NCBI RefSeq assembly: GCF_042610495.1
Contig: NZ_JBHGAP010000008.1
Location: forward strand, 62,001-126,000
Reading direction: 5' to 3'
From: RU20A sp042610495
Lineage (GTDB): Bacteria; Pseudomonadota; Alphaproteobacteria; Rhizobiales; Rhizobiaceae
Length of the DNA stretch: 64,000 nucleotides
Shown here: positions 39,569-48,686 of the stretch, piece after piece
How the letters are laid out: every line of letters begins with the position of its first letter
Position numbering within the stretch: the stretch's first letter is position 1
Translations under genes and position numbers: made by a program
The notes under the pieces: generated by a model
Database searches by the model: none
Told to the model about the DNA's origin: nothing
The model's input: only the letters and a program-made list of their open reading frames with translations

Positions 39569-40579
39569 TCAGTGACCTCCCATCTCGCGGCGGGCGTTGC
39601 GGATGTTCCAGACCATGATGGGAACGACGAGCAGCATGATGACGACGGCGATCGTCGCTCCGCGTCCGAAATCGCCGCCACCGCGGAACATCCAGTCGAA
39701 CATGAGATTGGCCAGAACTTGGCTCTGCCACTGGCCGTTGGTCATGGCGAGCACGATGTCGAAGACCTTGAGGACGAGAATGGTGATCGTCGTCCAGACG
39801 ACGGCGATGGTGCCCCAGATCTGCGGGACCATGATCTTGAAGAAGATCTGCCAGCCATTGGCGCCATCGATGACGGCGGCCTCGATCGTCTCTTCCGGAA
39901 TACCGCGGAGTGCCGCGGAGAGGATGACCATGGCAAAGCCGGTCTGGATCCAGATGAGGATGACCATCAGGAAGAAGTTGTTCCAGAAGGGCAGCGTGAT
40001 CCAGGCCTGCGGATCGCCGCCGAAATAGACGACGATGGCATTGAGGATGCCGATCTGCTCCTGCCCGGCGGCGCGGTAGTCGTAGATGAACTTCCAGATG
40101 ACGGCGGCGCCGACGAAGGAGATCGCCATCGGCATGAAGATCAGCGTCTTGGCGATGTTGCCCCACCAGATGCGGTCGGTGAGCGCGGCGATGATCAGGC
40201 CGAAGAAGGTGGCGGCGGCGGGAACGACCAGCAGCCAGAGGAAATTGTTGAAGATCGACTGGCGGAATTCGCCGTCGTTGACGAGCCAGAGATAGTTGGA
40301 AACGCCGACGAAATTGATGCCGGACTTGTCATGGAAGCTCAGCCAGACGGATTCGATCACGGGGTAGACGAGATAGATGCCGAGGGCAAAGATCGCGGGC
40401 GCGAGAAAGAGCCAGGGGCGGATGGAATTGGCGATGCGCAGATTTTGCGAGGCCTTGACGGCGCTCGGCCCGTTTGACGGGAAGATCCGGTCGAGGATGA
40501 AATTCGTGCCCCAGAAATAGGCGGCGCATCCCAGAACCCCCGCGACCATGGTCGCGATGGCGACGAACAATTGCTGCAT
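39569..40579 (-). CDS. aglF: Alpha-glucoside ABC transporter permease AglF
   Basis: A 336-residue MalF-type permease. Membrane segments include PWLFLAPAIFALGIYLVYPV and NIAKTLIFMPMAISFVGAAV; the EAA loop is EAAVIDGANGWQIFFKIMVP. ATG at 40579 opens MQQLFVAIATMVAGVLGCAA. It pairs with AglG, whose gene follows after one base. Confidence 0.93.
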   Translation of the reverse strand: MQQLFVAIATMVAGVLGCAAYFWGTNFILDRIFPSNGPSAVKASQNLRIANSIRPWLFLAPAIFALGIYLVYPVIESVWLSFHDKSGINFVGVSNYLWLVNDGEFRQSIFNNFLWLLVVPAAATFFGLIIAALTDRIWWGNIAKTLIFMPMAISFVGAAVIWKFIYDYRAAGQEQIGILNAIVVYFGGDPQAWITLPFWNNFFLMVILIWIQTGFAMVILSAALRGIPEETIEAAVIDGANGWQIFFKIMVPQIWGTIAVVWTTITILVLKVFDIVLAMTNGQWQSQVLANLMFDWMFRGGGDFGRGATIAVVIMLLVVPIMVWNIRNARREMGGH

Positions 40580-40733
40580 GATTGGCCCTCCCCCAGGTGC
40601 GGCCGGATGGGCTTTGCGCCTTCCGTATTTGGCCGCCAGTATCAAGAAGCAGTCTGCCGCTGGCCGAAGACCTGCGGATAGAGCCGGGAGGACCTTGCGG
40701 TCCCCCCGGATGTCATCATCGGATCTGCCGATC

Positions 40734-42095
40734 TTACTTGATGGCGTCCCAGGCCTTCTGGATTTCGGCGCCGACATCGGCCGACGACTTGCCACCGGCA
40801 TAATCGACCATGCCCGTCCAGAAAGCGCCGGCACCGATCTTACCCGGCATCAGGTCCGAACCGTCGAAACGGAAGGTCGTGGCGCTGGTGAGGATTGAGC
40901 CCATCTTCTTGGACGGCGCATTGGCATAGGCTTCCGGATTGGCAGCCTTGAAGGGCGTCAGGAAGCCCGACTGGGCCATCCAGACTTCATGCGCGATCGG
41001 CGTTTCGAGCCAGGCGATGAAGGCGCGGGCCGGAGCCGTGTCCTTGGTCATGGCGACGAGCGTGCCGGCGCCGAGAACCGGATTGCCGAGTTCCGGCTTG
41101 GAGGCGTAGGGCGGCAGGTAGAAGAAGTCGGCATCTTCGCCGAGCTTCGTGCCTTCCGGGAAGAAGGACGGGATGAACGACGCCTGGCGGTGCATGTAGC
41201 ACTTCGGCGGCGAGGAGAAGAGACCCTTCGGGCTGTCGCGGAAGTCGGTGGAGGCAACGGCCGCCGCACCGCCATCGACATAGGCGTCATTGCGGGCGAA
41301 CCAGCCGAATTCGTCGATCGCGCCGGTGACGGCCGGATCGTTGAACTTGATCTCGTTGGTAACCCACTTGTCGTAGGTTTCCGGCGTCTGCGTGCGCAGC
41401 ATCATGTCTTCGACCCAGTCGGTCGCCGGCCAGCCGGTCGCACCGCCGGAGCCGAGACCGATGCACCAGGGCTTCTCGCCGTCGGCGGCGATCTTCTCGG
41501 TCAGCGCCTTCAGCTCTTCCATGGTCTTCGGCACTTCGTAGCCGGCGTCCTCGAAGTTTTCGGGCGAGTACCAGACGAGCGACTTCAGGTCGGCCTTGTA
41601 GGGGAAGGCGAAGAACTGTTCCTTGCCGTCCTTGCCCTTGTAGGTGCCGAGCTTGCGCCAGCTGGAGCCGGCCGCATAGTTGTCCTCGATCCACTTGCCG
41701 GTGTCGTCACCGAGCGACACGAGGAAGCCCTTGGAGGCGAGGTCGGCGAAGAGACCCGGCTGCGGGAGAACCGCGATATCCGGCGGGCTGCCGGCCTGGG
41801 TGTCGATGACGATCTGCTGCTCGTAGTTTTCCGACGAGGAGTAGGAAACCTCGATGCCGGTGGCGTCCTTGAAATAGGCGAGCATGGATTCGACCAGCGC
41901 CTGGTCTTCGCCGCGCCACGGTCCGAAGATCGTCAGCTTCTGGCCCTTGAGGTCGCCATGCGCCTTCTTGAAATCTTCGTAGCTCGCCCAGTTGAAGCGG
42001 GCATCCTCACCCGGCTTGAACTTCAGTTCCTGCGCATGCGCGACGCCGGCGCACAGCGCCAGCGCAGCCACTCCCATCAGGAATGCCTTCTTCAT
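40734..42095 (-). CDS. aglE: Alpha-glucoside-binding periplasmic protein AglE
   Basis: A 453-residue secreted binding protein with signal peptide MKKAFLMGVAALALCAGVAH ending near AQA. The mature part contains LTIFGPWRGEDQALVESMLA and SGGATGWPATDWVEDMML, as in AglE. GGGAGGAAG precedes the ATG at 42095. It opens the agl operon; a GC hairpin in the 154-base gap before aglF (about 40684-40709) probably favours accumulation of aglE mRNA. The operator at 42167 lies 72 bases upstream. Confidence 0.94.
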   Translation of the reverse strand: MKKAFLMGVAALALCAGVAHAQELKFKPGEDARFNWASYEDFKKAHGDLKGQKLTIFGPWRGEDQALVESMLAYFKDATGIEVSYSSSENYEQQIVIDTQAGSPPDIAVLPQPGLFADLASKGFLVSLGDDTGKWIEDNYAAGSSWRKLGTYKGKDGKEQFFAFPYKADLKSLVWYSPENFEDAGYEVPKTMEELKALTEKIAADGEKPWCIGLGSGGATGWPATDWVEDMMLRTQTPETYDKWVTNEIKFNDPAVTGAIDEFGWFARNDAYVDGGAAAVASTDFRDSPKGLFSSPPKCYMHRQASFIPSFFPEGTKLGEDADFFYLPPYASKPELGNPVLGAGTLVAMTKDTAPARAFIAWLETPIAHEVWMAQSGFLTPFKAANPEAYANAPSKKMGSILTSATTFRFDGSDLMPGKIGAGAFWTGMVDYAGGKSSADVGAEIQKAWDAIK

Positions 42096-42166
42096 GTCTT
42101 CCTCCCGAAAAGCTGTCGGCACAGCCGAACAAACCCCATGATCTCCCACCGTCAGCGCTTCATTTT

Positions 42167-42178
42167 CAAAGCGCTTTG
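42167..42178. promoter_or_regulatory. AglR operator upstream of aglE
   Basis: The perfect palindrome CAAAGCGCTTTG has the central CG typical of LacI-family operators. An identical copy lies 204 bases away next to the aglR start, supporting binding by AglR. Confidence 0.8.
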
Positions 42179-42370
42179 GTTGCCCTTACAAATCATCAAG
42201 GCCGAAGAGGAGTCAAGAGCTTTCGAAAACTTGCGCACATGCCCGCGTAGAATGCTGCTCTGCGGCGAAATTTCTGCGGCGCAGCAGACAAAATTTCGCT
42301 TTGGGGATCAATAACGGGAGTGTTACAGCTATCGGCCGTAACCGGATTGCGGCCGGTTTGAAGCAAACAT

Positions 42371-42382
42371 CAAAGCGCTTTG
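42371..42382. promoter_or_regulatory. AglR operator at the aglR leader
   Basis: Second copy of CAAAGCGCTTTG, abutting the GGGGAGGGG ribosome-binding region of aglR, suggesting autoregulation. The two sites in the 304-base divergent region could also support looping. Nothing else gene-like is seen in 42096-42399. Confidence 0.8.
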
Positions 42383-42399
42383 GGGAGGGGCGTTCCGAA

Positions 42400-43455
42400 A
42401 TGGCGGTCAATCTGCGCCAATTGTCAGAACTGCTCGGCCTCTCGCAGACCACGGTCAGCCGGGCGCTGAACGGCTATCCTGAGGTCAATGCGGAGACGCG
42501 AAAGCGCGTGCTGGCGGCCGTGCGGGAAACCGGCTACCGGCCGAACCGCGCCGCCCAGCGGCTGGCCACGGGACGTGCGTATTCCATCGGGCTCGTGATG
42601 CCGATTGCGCCGGGCATGGATTCCGACATCCATTTCGGCGAGTTCCTGGCCGGTCTTGCCGAGGAGTCCGTGCGCCACGACTTCCACTTCGTCATCAATC
42701 CGGCCTCGCCGGCCGACGAGGAAGCGACCTTCCGGCGGCTGGCGGCGAGCGGCAATGTGGACGCGATCTTCATCGCCTATATGCGGGCCGAAGATCCGCG
42801 CATCGATATCCTGAAGTCGCTGTCCATTCCCTTCATCGTGCACGGGCGCACGATCGGGGTCGAGCTCGACTATCCCTTCATCGACATCGACAATACCGGC
42901 GCCTTCTACGACGCAACGAGGCTTCTGCTGCAGCTCGGGCACCGGGATTTCGCGCTGATCAACGGTCCCGATTACCTGACCTTTGCCATTCGCCGGCGAA
43001 AGGGCATGGAACGGGCGCTCGGCGAGGCCGGCATCAGCCTCGATTCCGCCCTGCAGGATCACGTGCCGATGACCGACGAGCATGGCTATCGCAGCATGCA
43101 GCGGTTCCTGTCCTCGGCGAACCCGCCGACGGCCGTCCTGTGTTCCAGTACTGTGCTGGCGCTCGGCGCGGTGCGCGCGATCAACCAGGCCGGTTTGGTG
43201 CTCGGGCGCGATATCTCGCTGATCGCCCATGACGACGTGCTGCCCATGTTGAAGCCGGAGAACTTCTCGGTGCCGCTGACCACCACGCGCTCATCGCTGC
43301 GGGCCGCCGGTGCGCGGGTAGCGCAGCACCTGATCGCCTCGGTCTCGCGTCAGCAGAAGACGCCGATCCAGGAATTGTGGAAGACGGAACTGATTGTGCG
43401 CGCCTCGACCGGCGCGGCACCGGGGCGCGGCGGCAAGACAATCCGCAGCGCCTGA
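42400..43455 (+). CDS. aglR: LacI-family regulator AglR
   Basis: A 351-residue repressor. The helix-turn-helix MAVNLRQLSELLGLSQTTVS is directly at the N-terminus, followed by the hinge RAAQRLATGRAYSIGLVMPI and a periplasmic-binding-protein-like sugar sensor domain with DIDNTGAFYDATRLLLQLGH. ATG at 42400 has GGGGAGGGG upstream and puts the HTH at residue 3, as expected; an in-frame start 33 codons earlier would not. Divergent from aglE, it probably represses the agl operon until an alpha-glucoside binds. Confidence 0.92.
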   Translation: MAVNLRQLSELLGLSQTTVSRALNGYPEVNAETRKRVLAAVRETGYRPNRAAQRLATGRAYSIGLVMPIAPGMDSDIHFGEFLAGLAEESVRHDFHFVINPASPADEEATFRRLAASGNVDAIFIAYMRAEDPRIDILKSLSIPFIVHGRTIGVELDYPFIDIDNTGAFYDATRLLLQLGHRDFALINGPDYLTFAIRRRKGMERALGEAGISLDSALQDHVPMTDEHGYRSMQRFLSSANPPTAVLCSSTVLALGAVRAINQAGLVLGRDISLIAHDDVLPMLKPENFSVPLTTTRSSLRAAGARVAQHLIASVSRQQKTPIQELWKTELIVRASTGAAPGRGGKTIRSA

Positions 43456-43511
43456 CAGGCACGGTCGCGGGAGACGCGCGCGCCCTGCCCTGCTCCCTGA
43501 AGCGCCGAAGC

Positions 43512-44411
43512 TCAGAACTTCGGCGGCTTGCGGCCGGCCTTGCGATAGGCGGCGATCACGGTGTTGGCCATCAGCATGGCAATCGTCATCGGACCGACGC
43601 CGCCGGGCACCGGTGTGATCACGCCCGCGACCTTCTCGCATTCGGCAAAGGCGACGTCGCCGACGAGGCGGAACTTGCCCTCGCCCTTTACCGGCGCGGG
43701 CACGCGGTTGATGCCGACATCGATGACGGTCGCGCCAGATTTCACCCAGTCGGCCTTCACCATCTCGGGACGACCGACCGCCGCGACGAGGATATCGGCA
43801 TTGCGGCAGACCGCAGCCAGATCCTTCGTGCGGGAGTGGGCCGTGGTGACGGTCGCGTTCGCCGCAAGCAGCAGGGCCGACATGGGCTTGCCGAAGAGGT
43901 TGGAGCGGCCGATGACGACGGCGTTCAGGCCTGATAGGTCCTCGCCATGGGTGCGGCGCACGAAGACCATGGCGCCGGCCGGCGTGCAGGAGACGAGACC
44001 GCCATCGAGATCCCCGGTCGCGACCTTGCCGGCATTGACGACGTGCAGGCCGTCCACGTCCTTTTCCGGCAATATGGACTGGATGATCGGATCGGATTTC
44101 AGGTGCTTCGGCAGCGGGAGCTGCACGAGGATGCCGTGGATCGAAGGATCGGCGTTCAGCGTCTCGACGAGAGCGGCCAGTTCCTCCTGCGTGGTCTCTT
44201 CCGGCAGCGTGTGCTGGACGGAGGTGAAGCCGCATTCCTTGGCCATCTTGCTCTTGGCGCCGACATAGGCGTGACTGGCCGGATCATCGCCGACGATGAC
44301 GACGGCAAGACCCGTCTTGACGCCGGCTTCCGCCTCCAGCGTCGTGGCGGCGGTCTTCACCGCATCCGTGACCGACTTCGCAACCGTCTTGCCATCAATG
44401 AGGGTGGCCAT
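43512..44411 (-). CDS. folD: Bifunctional methylenetetrahydrofolate dehydrogenase/cyclohydrolase
   Basis: A 299-residue enzyme of one-carbon metabolism interconverting methylene-, methenyl- and formyl-tetrahydrofolate. Key motifs are GDDPASHAYVGAKSKMAKE with the catalytic lysine, GILVQLPLPKHL, the PGDAGVGP-like GVGPMTIAMLMANT and the nucleotide loop VIGRSNLFGKPMSALLL. Length is normal. It stands alone between aglR, with which it converges, and the polysaccharide genes. Confidence 0.97.
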   Translation of the reverse strand: MATLIDGKTVAKSVTDAVKTAATTLEAEAGVKTGLAVVIVGDDPASHAYVGAKSKMAKECGFTSVQHTLPEETTQEELAALVETLNADPSIHGILVQLPLPKHLKSDPIIQSILPEKDVDGLHVVNAGKVATGDLDGGLVSCTPAGAMVFVRRTHGEDLSGLNAVVIGRSNLFGKPMSALLLAANATVTTAHSRTKDLAAVCRNADILVAAVGRPEMVKADWVKSGATVIDVGINRVPAPVKGEGKFRLVGDVAFAECEKVAGVITPVPGGVGPMTIAMLMANTVIAAYRKAGRKPPKF

Positions 44412-44669
44412 GGCATTTCTCCCCGTTCAGGTCTCGACCCGCGGCCACACTCTCACCGGGCATGGCCGGCAGGATGGCCTTTCTGCGCCCTATGCTGTCC
44501 AGCGCGAGCAAATGCAAGCGCGAACCGCATGACGATGAAAATGAGGGTTAAATCGGGATGCCGGAGCGTGGCGCGCCGTTCGATCCGACATCATCGGATC
44601 GGCACCCCAAGCTCTTCTGTTTGAAGCAGAATCCTGTCGATCCTCGTGTCGAGCCGATCGGATGATGTG

Positions 44670-47198
44670 CTAGCCGCGGCCGCCTGCCTTGCGTCTGACG
44701 AAGGCCTCGACACGGTGGCGCAGGGCCCGCATGCCATCTTCCACGCCATCCAGCGGCTCGTTCTGGCGCGCGCCCGGGCGGTAGGCCGCGTCTTCGCGCA
44801 GACGCTCGGCCTCCACGATGCGGCGGGCCGCCATCAGTGCCTCGACGGCATCCTGCGATGCCACGGCCTGCGGGGCGGGCCGATCGAAGCGGCGGGTATC
44901 GGCGCGATAGGGATCGCGGGGGTCATCCTGCCAGTCCCTTGCATAGGGGTCACGGGAGTGGAGATCGCGCTGATGGGCATCGCGGGGATCGCGGTCGCGC
45001 CCGTCGTGGTTACGCCAGTGCGTTGCCTCGTCCTCCCGGTGAAGGTCATCGCGATACGGGGCGGTCGTGCGGCGATGCGACGGGATGCGCTCTTCGCGCG
45101 TTTCCGGCGGAGCGGACTGCCGGGCGTAGGCGTCACGCGGATGGTAGGGCTCGCGCTCTGCCCGGTCGCGGGGTGTCGGATCACGATGGCGGGCGCGATC
45201 CGGCGCGGCGCGCCTTTCGGAGCGTCGGCCACCGGGCGTGGCGGGGTCGAAGAGTGGGCGGATGGACCGGACGACACCCAGCAGGATGCCGATTCCGATG
45301 CCGAGGAACAGGCCGCCGATGACGCCGGCGATGGCGATCAGCTTGCGCGAGGGACCGACCGGCTGCAGCGGCGGCTCGGCCTTGGAGATGACGCGGATAT
45401 TGCGGTCGGAAAGCTTCTGTTCCTCGCTCGTCTCGCGCGCACGCTTCAGGAAGCTTTCGTAGATGGCCCGGGTGGCGCTGGCAGTGCGTTCCAGCTCGCG
45501 CAGTTCGACATAGGACGAGGACGCCGTGATCTGGCGGTTCTTCTGGGTGTTGAGCTGGTTGACGAGGTCGCGTTCGGCCTGTTCGGCACGGGCCAGTTCG
45601 GCGCGAGCATTGGCGGCGATGCGGTTCAGTTCGTTGGCGATCTCGTTGCGCGCCGTCTCGACCGATTGCGCGGCGGCCAGACGCTGCGGGTGGCGGGGAC
45701 CGAGATTGGCCTCGAGCGCGCCAAGGCTCGTCTTTGCGCTCGCATATTGCTTGCGCAACTCGGTCAGCGTCAGGGAGTTGACCTCTTCGGGGAAGTTGCC
45801 GCCGATGACCGCGCTCGGGCTCACGCGGCTCGCGACCTCGACCTTGGCCTTGGCATCGGCAATGCGGCTTCTGGCGGCCGACACCTGGTCATTCAGCGAA
45901 AAGAGCTCCTTTTCCGAGATCAGCTGGCCATTGGCGCCGACGATGTCGTTCGTGGCCTTGAAGTCCTCGACGGCATTCTCGGCCGTGTCGAGCTCCTTGC
46001 GCAGTTCCTCCAGCCGCGCATCGAGCGCTTCGGTGGTGCGGCGGTAGAAAGCGGACTGGGCGGACTGTTCCTCCGCCAGGAAGGTATCGACCAGCCGGTT
46101 GGCAATCAGCGCCGACTTGGCGGGATCGCGGCTGGCCACATCCACGGTGATGATGAAGGTCTTCGGATCGCGGCCGACGGCGATGGCTTTGGCGAGCGCA
46201 TCGAGGCTGCGGTTGGCAACCGCGCTGCTGGAGGGCGCCGGGGCAGACGACTGGCCCGTCAGCTTGCCAAGGAGACCGCTGCCCGTTGCGCCGAACTCCG
46301 GGTCGCGTTCGAGACCGAGATCGGTGACGACCTTTTCCAGCACGCCGCGCGAGCGCAGCACCTCAAGCTGGCTGTCCACGAGGGCCAGAATGCCCTCAGT
46401 CGCCAGGCTCTGCTTGGAGAGGTCGGAATCGGTCAGGCGCACCTCGCGCGGATCGACATAGAGCTTGCTCGTCGCGACGTATTTGTTCGGGGTCGCGACG
46501 GCGAGCATGACGCCACCGATCGCGCCGAGCAACGTGGTGGCGAGGATGACATAGCGCAGTTTCCAGACGGAGGAGATGACGACCCGCAAATCGACCAGCG
46601 GGCGGTCGGCGCTCGCAGCGGGCGCTTCGACCGTGGGCGTCTCGTCCGACAGCGGCGATGACTGGCGGTGCTCCGTGGCGGCCTGGGTCGCGCGGCGCTC
46701 CATAGTGGCCTGGATCGCGCGACGCTCCGGCATGACCGGGCGGCGTTCGGCTTCGGCTGCCCGCTCATCCTCTCGATCCTGGCTGGAGAACCGTGCGGAC
46801 AGGCGGCCGAACCAGGAGGGCTTGCGGCCAGCGGCCCCTTCATCGGCATAGGCGTCTTCGTTGCGGCTTTCCGCCCGCCAGTCGTCGCGCTGCTCCTCGG
46901 CATAGCGGGTCTGGCGCTCGCGGGTGGCGCGGGTGGTGAGCGGCGGCAAGCGGTGATCGTCCCAACCCTCTTGCCGTTCACGGCCATAGGCGGCTCGCTG
47001 AGGCGCTGGCTCTTCGACAGGATCGGGGCGGCTTCGCGGCGCATAGGACCCGACGTCAAGACGGGGCGTGCGCTTCGGACGCAGGGCGGCATCGAGCAGG
47101 GATGGCGCAGGCGCGTCTGCGGACACGCCTGCGGCCTCCACGCTGTCCAGCAGCGAACCGCGCGCCGGCTTCGTCCTGTTCGGTGGCAGTTCTCTCAT
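44670..47198 (-). CDS. GumC/Wzz-type polysaccharide chain-length protein with disordered tails
   Basis: An 842-residue inner-membrane protein. Residues 1-200 are charged and Arg/Asp/Pro-rich. TM1 lies about 213-232 and TM2 about 619-642, enclosing a long coiled-coil Wzz/GNVR periplasmic region (VAVATPNKYVATSKLYVDPR, LGPRHPQRLAAAQSVETARN, ATRAIYESFLKRARE). Such proteins set polymer length and couple synthesis to export. Unlike ExoP or VpsO-type proteins there is no tyrosine-kinase domain; instead the C-terminal 195 residues are R/D/H-rich with repeated RDP-type motifs. Neighbouring flippase and glycosyltransferase genes support the role. Confidence 0.85.
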   Translation of the reverse strand: MRELPPNRTKPARGSLLDSVEAAGVSADAPAPSLLDAALRPKRTPRLDVGSYAPRSRPDPVEEPAPQRAAYGRERQEGWDDHRLPPLTTRATRERQTRYAEEQRDDWRAESRNEDAYADEGAAGRKPSWFGRLSARFSSQDREDERAAEAERRPVMPERRAIQATMERRATQAATEHRQSSPLSDETPTVEAPAASADRPLVDLRVVISSVWKLRYVILATTLLGAIGGVMLAVATPNKYVATSKLYVDPREVRLTDSDLSKQSLATEGILALVDSQLEVLRSRGVLEKVVTDLGLERDPEFGATGSGLLGKLTGQSSAPAPSSSAVANRSLDALAKAIAVGRDPKTFIITVDVASRDPAKSALIANRLVDTFLAEEQSAQSAFYRRTTEALDARLEELRKELDTAENAVEDFKATNDIVGANGQLISEKELFSLNDQVSAARSRIADAKAKVEVASRVSPSAVIGGNFPEEVNSLTLTELRKQYASAKTSLGALEANLGPRHPQRLAAAQSVETARNEIANELNRIAANARAELARAEQAERDLVNQLNTQKNRQITASSSYVELRELERTASATRAIYESFLKRARETSEEQKLSDRNIRVISKAEPPLQPVGPSRKLIAIAGVIGGLFLGIGIGILLGVVRSIRPLFDPATPGGRRSERRAAPDRARHRDPTPRDRAEREPYHPRDAYARQSAPPETREERIPSHRRTTAPYRDDLHREDEATHWRNHDGRDRDPRDAHQRDLHSRDPYARDWQDDPRDPYRADTRRFDRPAPQAVASQDAVEALMAARRIVEAERLREDAAYRPGARQNEPLDGVEDGMRALRHRVEAFVRRKAGGRG

Positions 47199-47375
47199 TC
47201 ACGCACCTGTGCCGCCGGCATTCCCGGCCATTCGTTTACGCACTGTAGATTTTTATGGAAAACAAACCGTTAACCGCAGCTTTCCGACACGGCTTTTCCC
47301 ATGCGGATGGCGCGTGGCGCCAAACGCGACGTTAAGCATTTGCGGATAGAACGTCGCAATCTTGCCAAGCGATTG

Positions 47376-48644
47376 ATGATGCTGTCCTTCCTGACCACGG
47401 CCTACGAGCGCAACCGGAGCGTTATCCGGGCATACATCTCCATGACGGGCGGCTCTGCTGGCCGGCTGGTGCTGTCGCTTGTCTACTTTATTTCGGTGGC
47501 CAACACGCTTCCGATCGACCAGTTCGGCCTTTTCGCGACGGCATCGGCAGCCGGCATCATTCTGTCCCGCGGGCTTGCCTTCGGCTTCATGTCGCCGCTC
47601 TACCGGGTCGCGACCGTCAAGCCGCATCTCATCGGCACCTACAGTCTCGGTTTTCTGGCAGGGGCGGCCGTATCGCTGCCGCTGCTCGTGCCGTTCGGCG
47701 CCCTGATCTACTGGCTGACTTTTTCGGGTGATATGTCGCCCACCGTCTTCGTCACCTTCATGCTGTCGGAAGTGATCTTCTGGCGCGGCTTCGAAACGGT
47801 CGTGATCGTGCTGAACGGCACCGGACGGTTCGGGGCCGGCGCATGGCTCGTCATCATCGGCACGGGGCTGCGCACGCTGGCAGCGCTTGCCTTCAGCCTC
47901 TCGGCCACCCACGATCTCGCCGGCTGGTCGCTGCATTATCTCGCGGCCAATATCGCCAGCCTCGCCGTAGGGCTCATCGCCTTTTACCCGCGCGTGCGGC
48001 TGCGCTGGCGGCCCGAACTCTATCTGAGGCGCTGGAAGGACTCCGTCACTGTCGCGGGCGCCGAGGTTCTGTTCTACGTGCAGTCGGAATTCGACAAGAT
48101 CGTCGTGCTGGCGATCGGCGGACCGGCGGTATCGGGGCTCTACGCCATCCTCATGCGGCTTGCCGACCTCACGGCCCTGCCCGTGCGCTCGTTCAACACG
48201 CTGCTGGTCCAGCGCATCATGCGCGCGCCGCAGACGATCGCCAGCTGGCGTACGCGGCTGTTGATCGAGGCGGGCGTCTTCGGCGTATCGCTGGCGGCCA
48301 TTGCCTCCATGGCGATCTATCTGCACATCTTCCCGGCCGGGCTCGGCCGCAACGTGGCAGAAGCCTCGCCCTATGTGGCGCTGATCCTGCTCGTACCGGC
48401 CTTCCGCAATCTGGTGGAGTACCAGTCGGAGCTGCTTTATGCGACCGGCCGGACGGCGCGGCGCATGGTCAATCTCGTCTTTGCCGGCGGCGCAAAGATC
48501 GGGCTGTTGGCGCTTCTTCTGTCCGCCAGCAGCGATGTCGCGACCTGGGCGCCGGCGTTGAACGGTCTTTATGGCGCGGTCTACGCACTCTCCTTCCTGC
48601 TGACCTATGAAGCGCTGAGGCGGCCTGTTCGCCGGGTCATCTGA
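47376..48644 (+). CDS. Wzx-type polysaccharide flippase
   Basis: A protein of about 422 residues with 10-12 hydrophobic segments and the PST/MVF pattern (SAGRLVLSLVYFISVANTLP near the N-terminus, AEVLFYVQSEFDKIVVLAIG in the middle). It probably flips lipid-linked oligosaccharide units for the GumC-type exporter divergently encoded next door. The start is uncertain: ATGs at 47376 and 47379 place the first membrane helix at the usual distance, while an ATG at 47301 would add 25 basic residues; no strong ribosome-binding site decides. Confidence 0.8.
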   Translation: MMLSFLTTAYERNRSVIRAYISMTGGSAGRLVLSLVYFISVANTLPIDQFGLFATASAAGIILSRGLAFGFMSPLYRVATVKPHLIGTYSLGFLAGAAVSLPLLVPFGALIYWLTFSGDMSPTVFVTFMLSEVIFWRGFETVVIVLNGTGRFGAGAWLVIIGTGLRTLAALAFSLSATHDLAGWSLHYLAANIASLAVGLIAFYPRVRLRWRPELYLRRWKDSVTVAGAEVLFYVQSEFDKIVVLAIGGPAVSGLYAILMRLADLTALPVRSFNTLLVQRIMRAPQTIASWRTRLLIEAGVFGVSLAAIASMAIYLHIFPAGLGRNVAEASPYVALILLVPAFRNLVEYQSELLYATGRTARRMVNLVFAGGAKIGLLALLLSASSDVATWAPALNGLYGAVYALSFLLTYEALRRPVRRVI

Positions 48645-48686
48645 CACGCTCGGACAGCGTCCAGCCTGCCTCAAGCCTCCGGCCAA

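Noticed and set aside
44581..44667. Inverted repeats near the end of the GumC-type gene (CATCATCGGATCGGC and its near complement 60 bases away)
   Set aside because: One arm has a mismatch, the loop is long and no T run follows; it may help termination but cannot be called with confidence.
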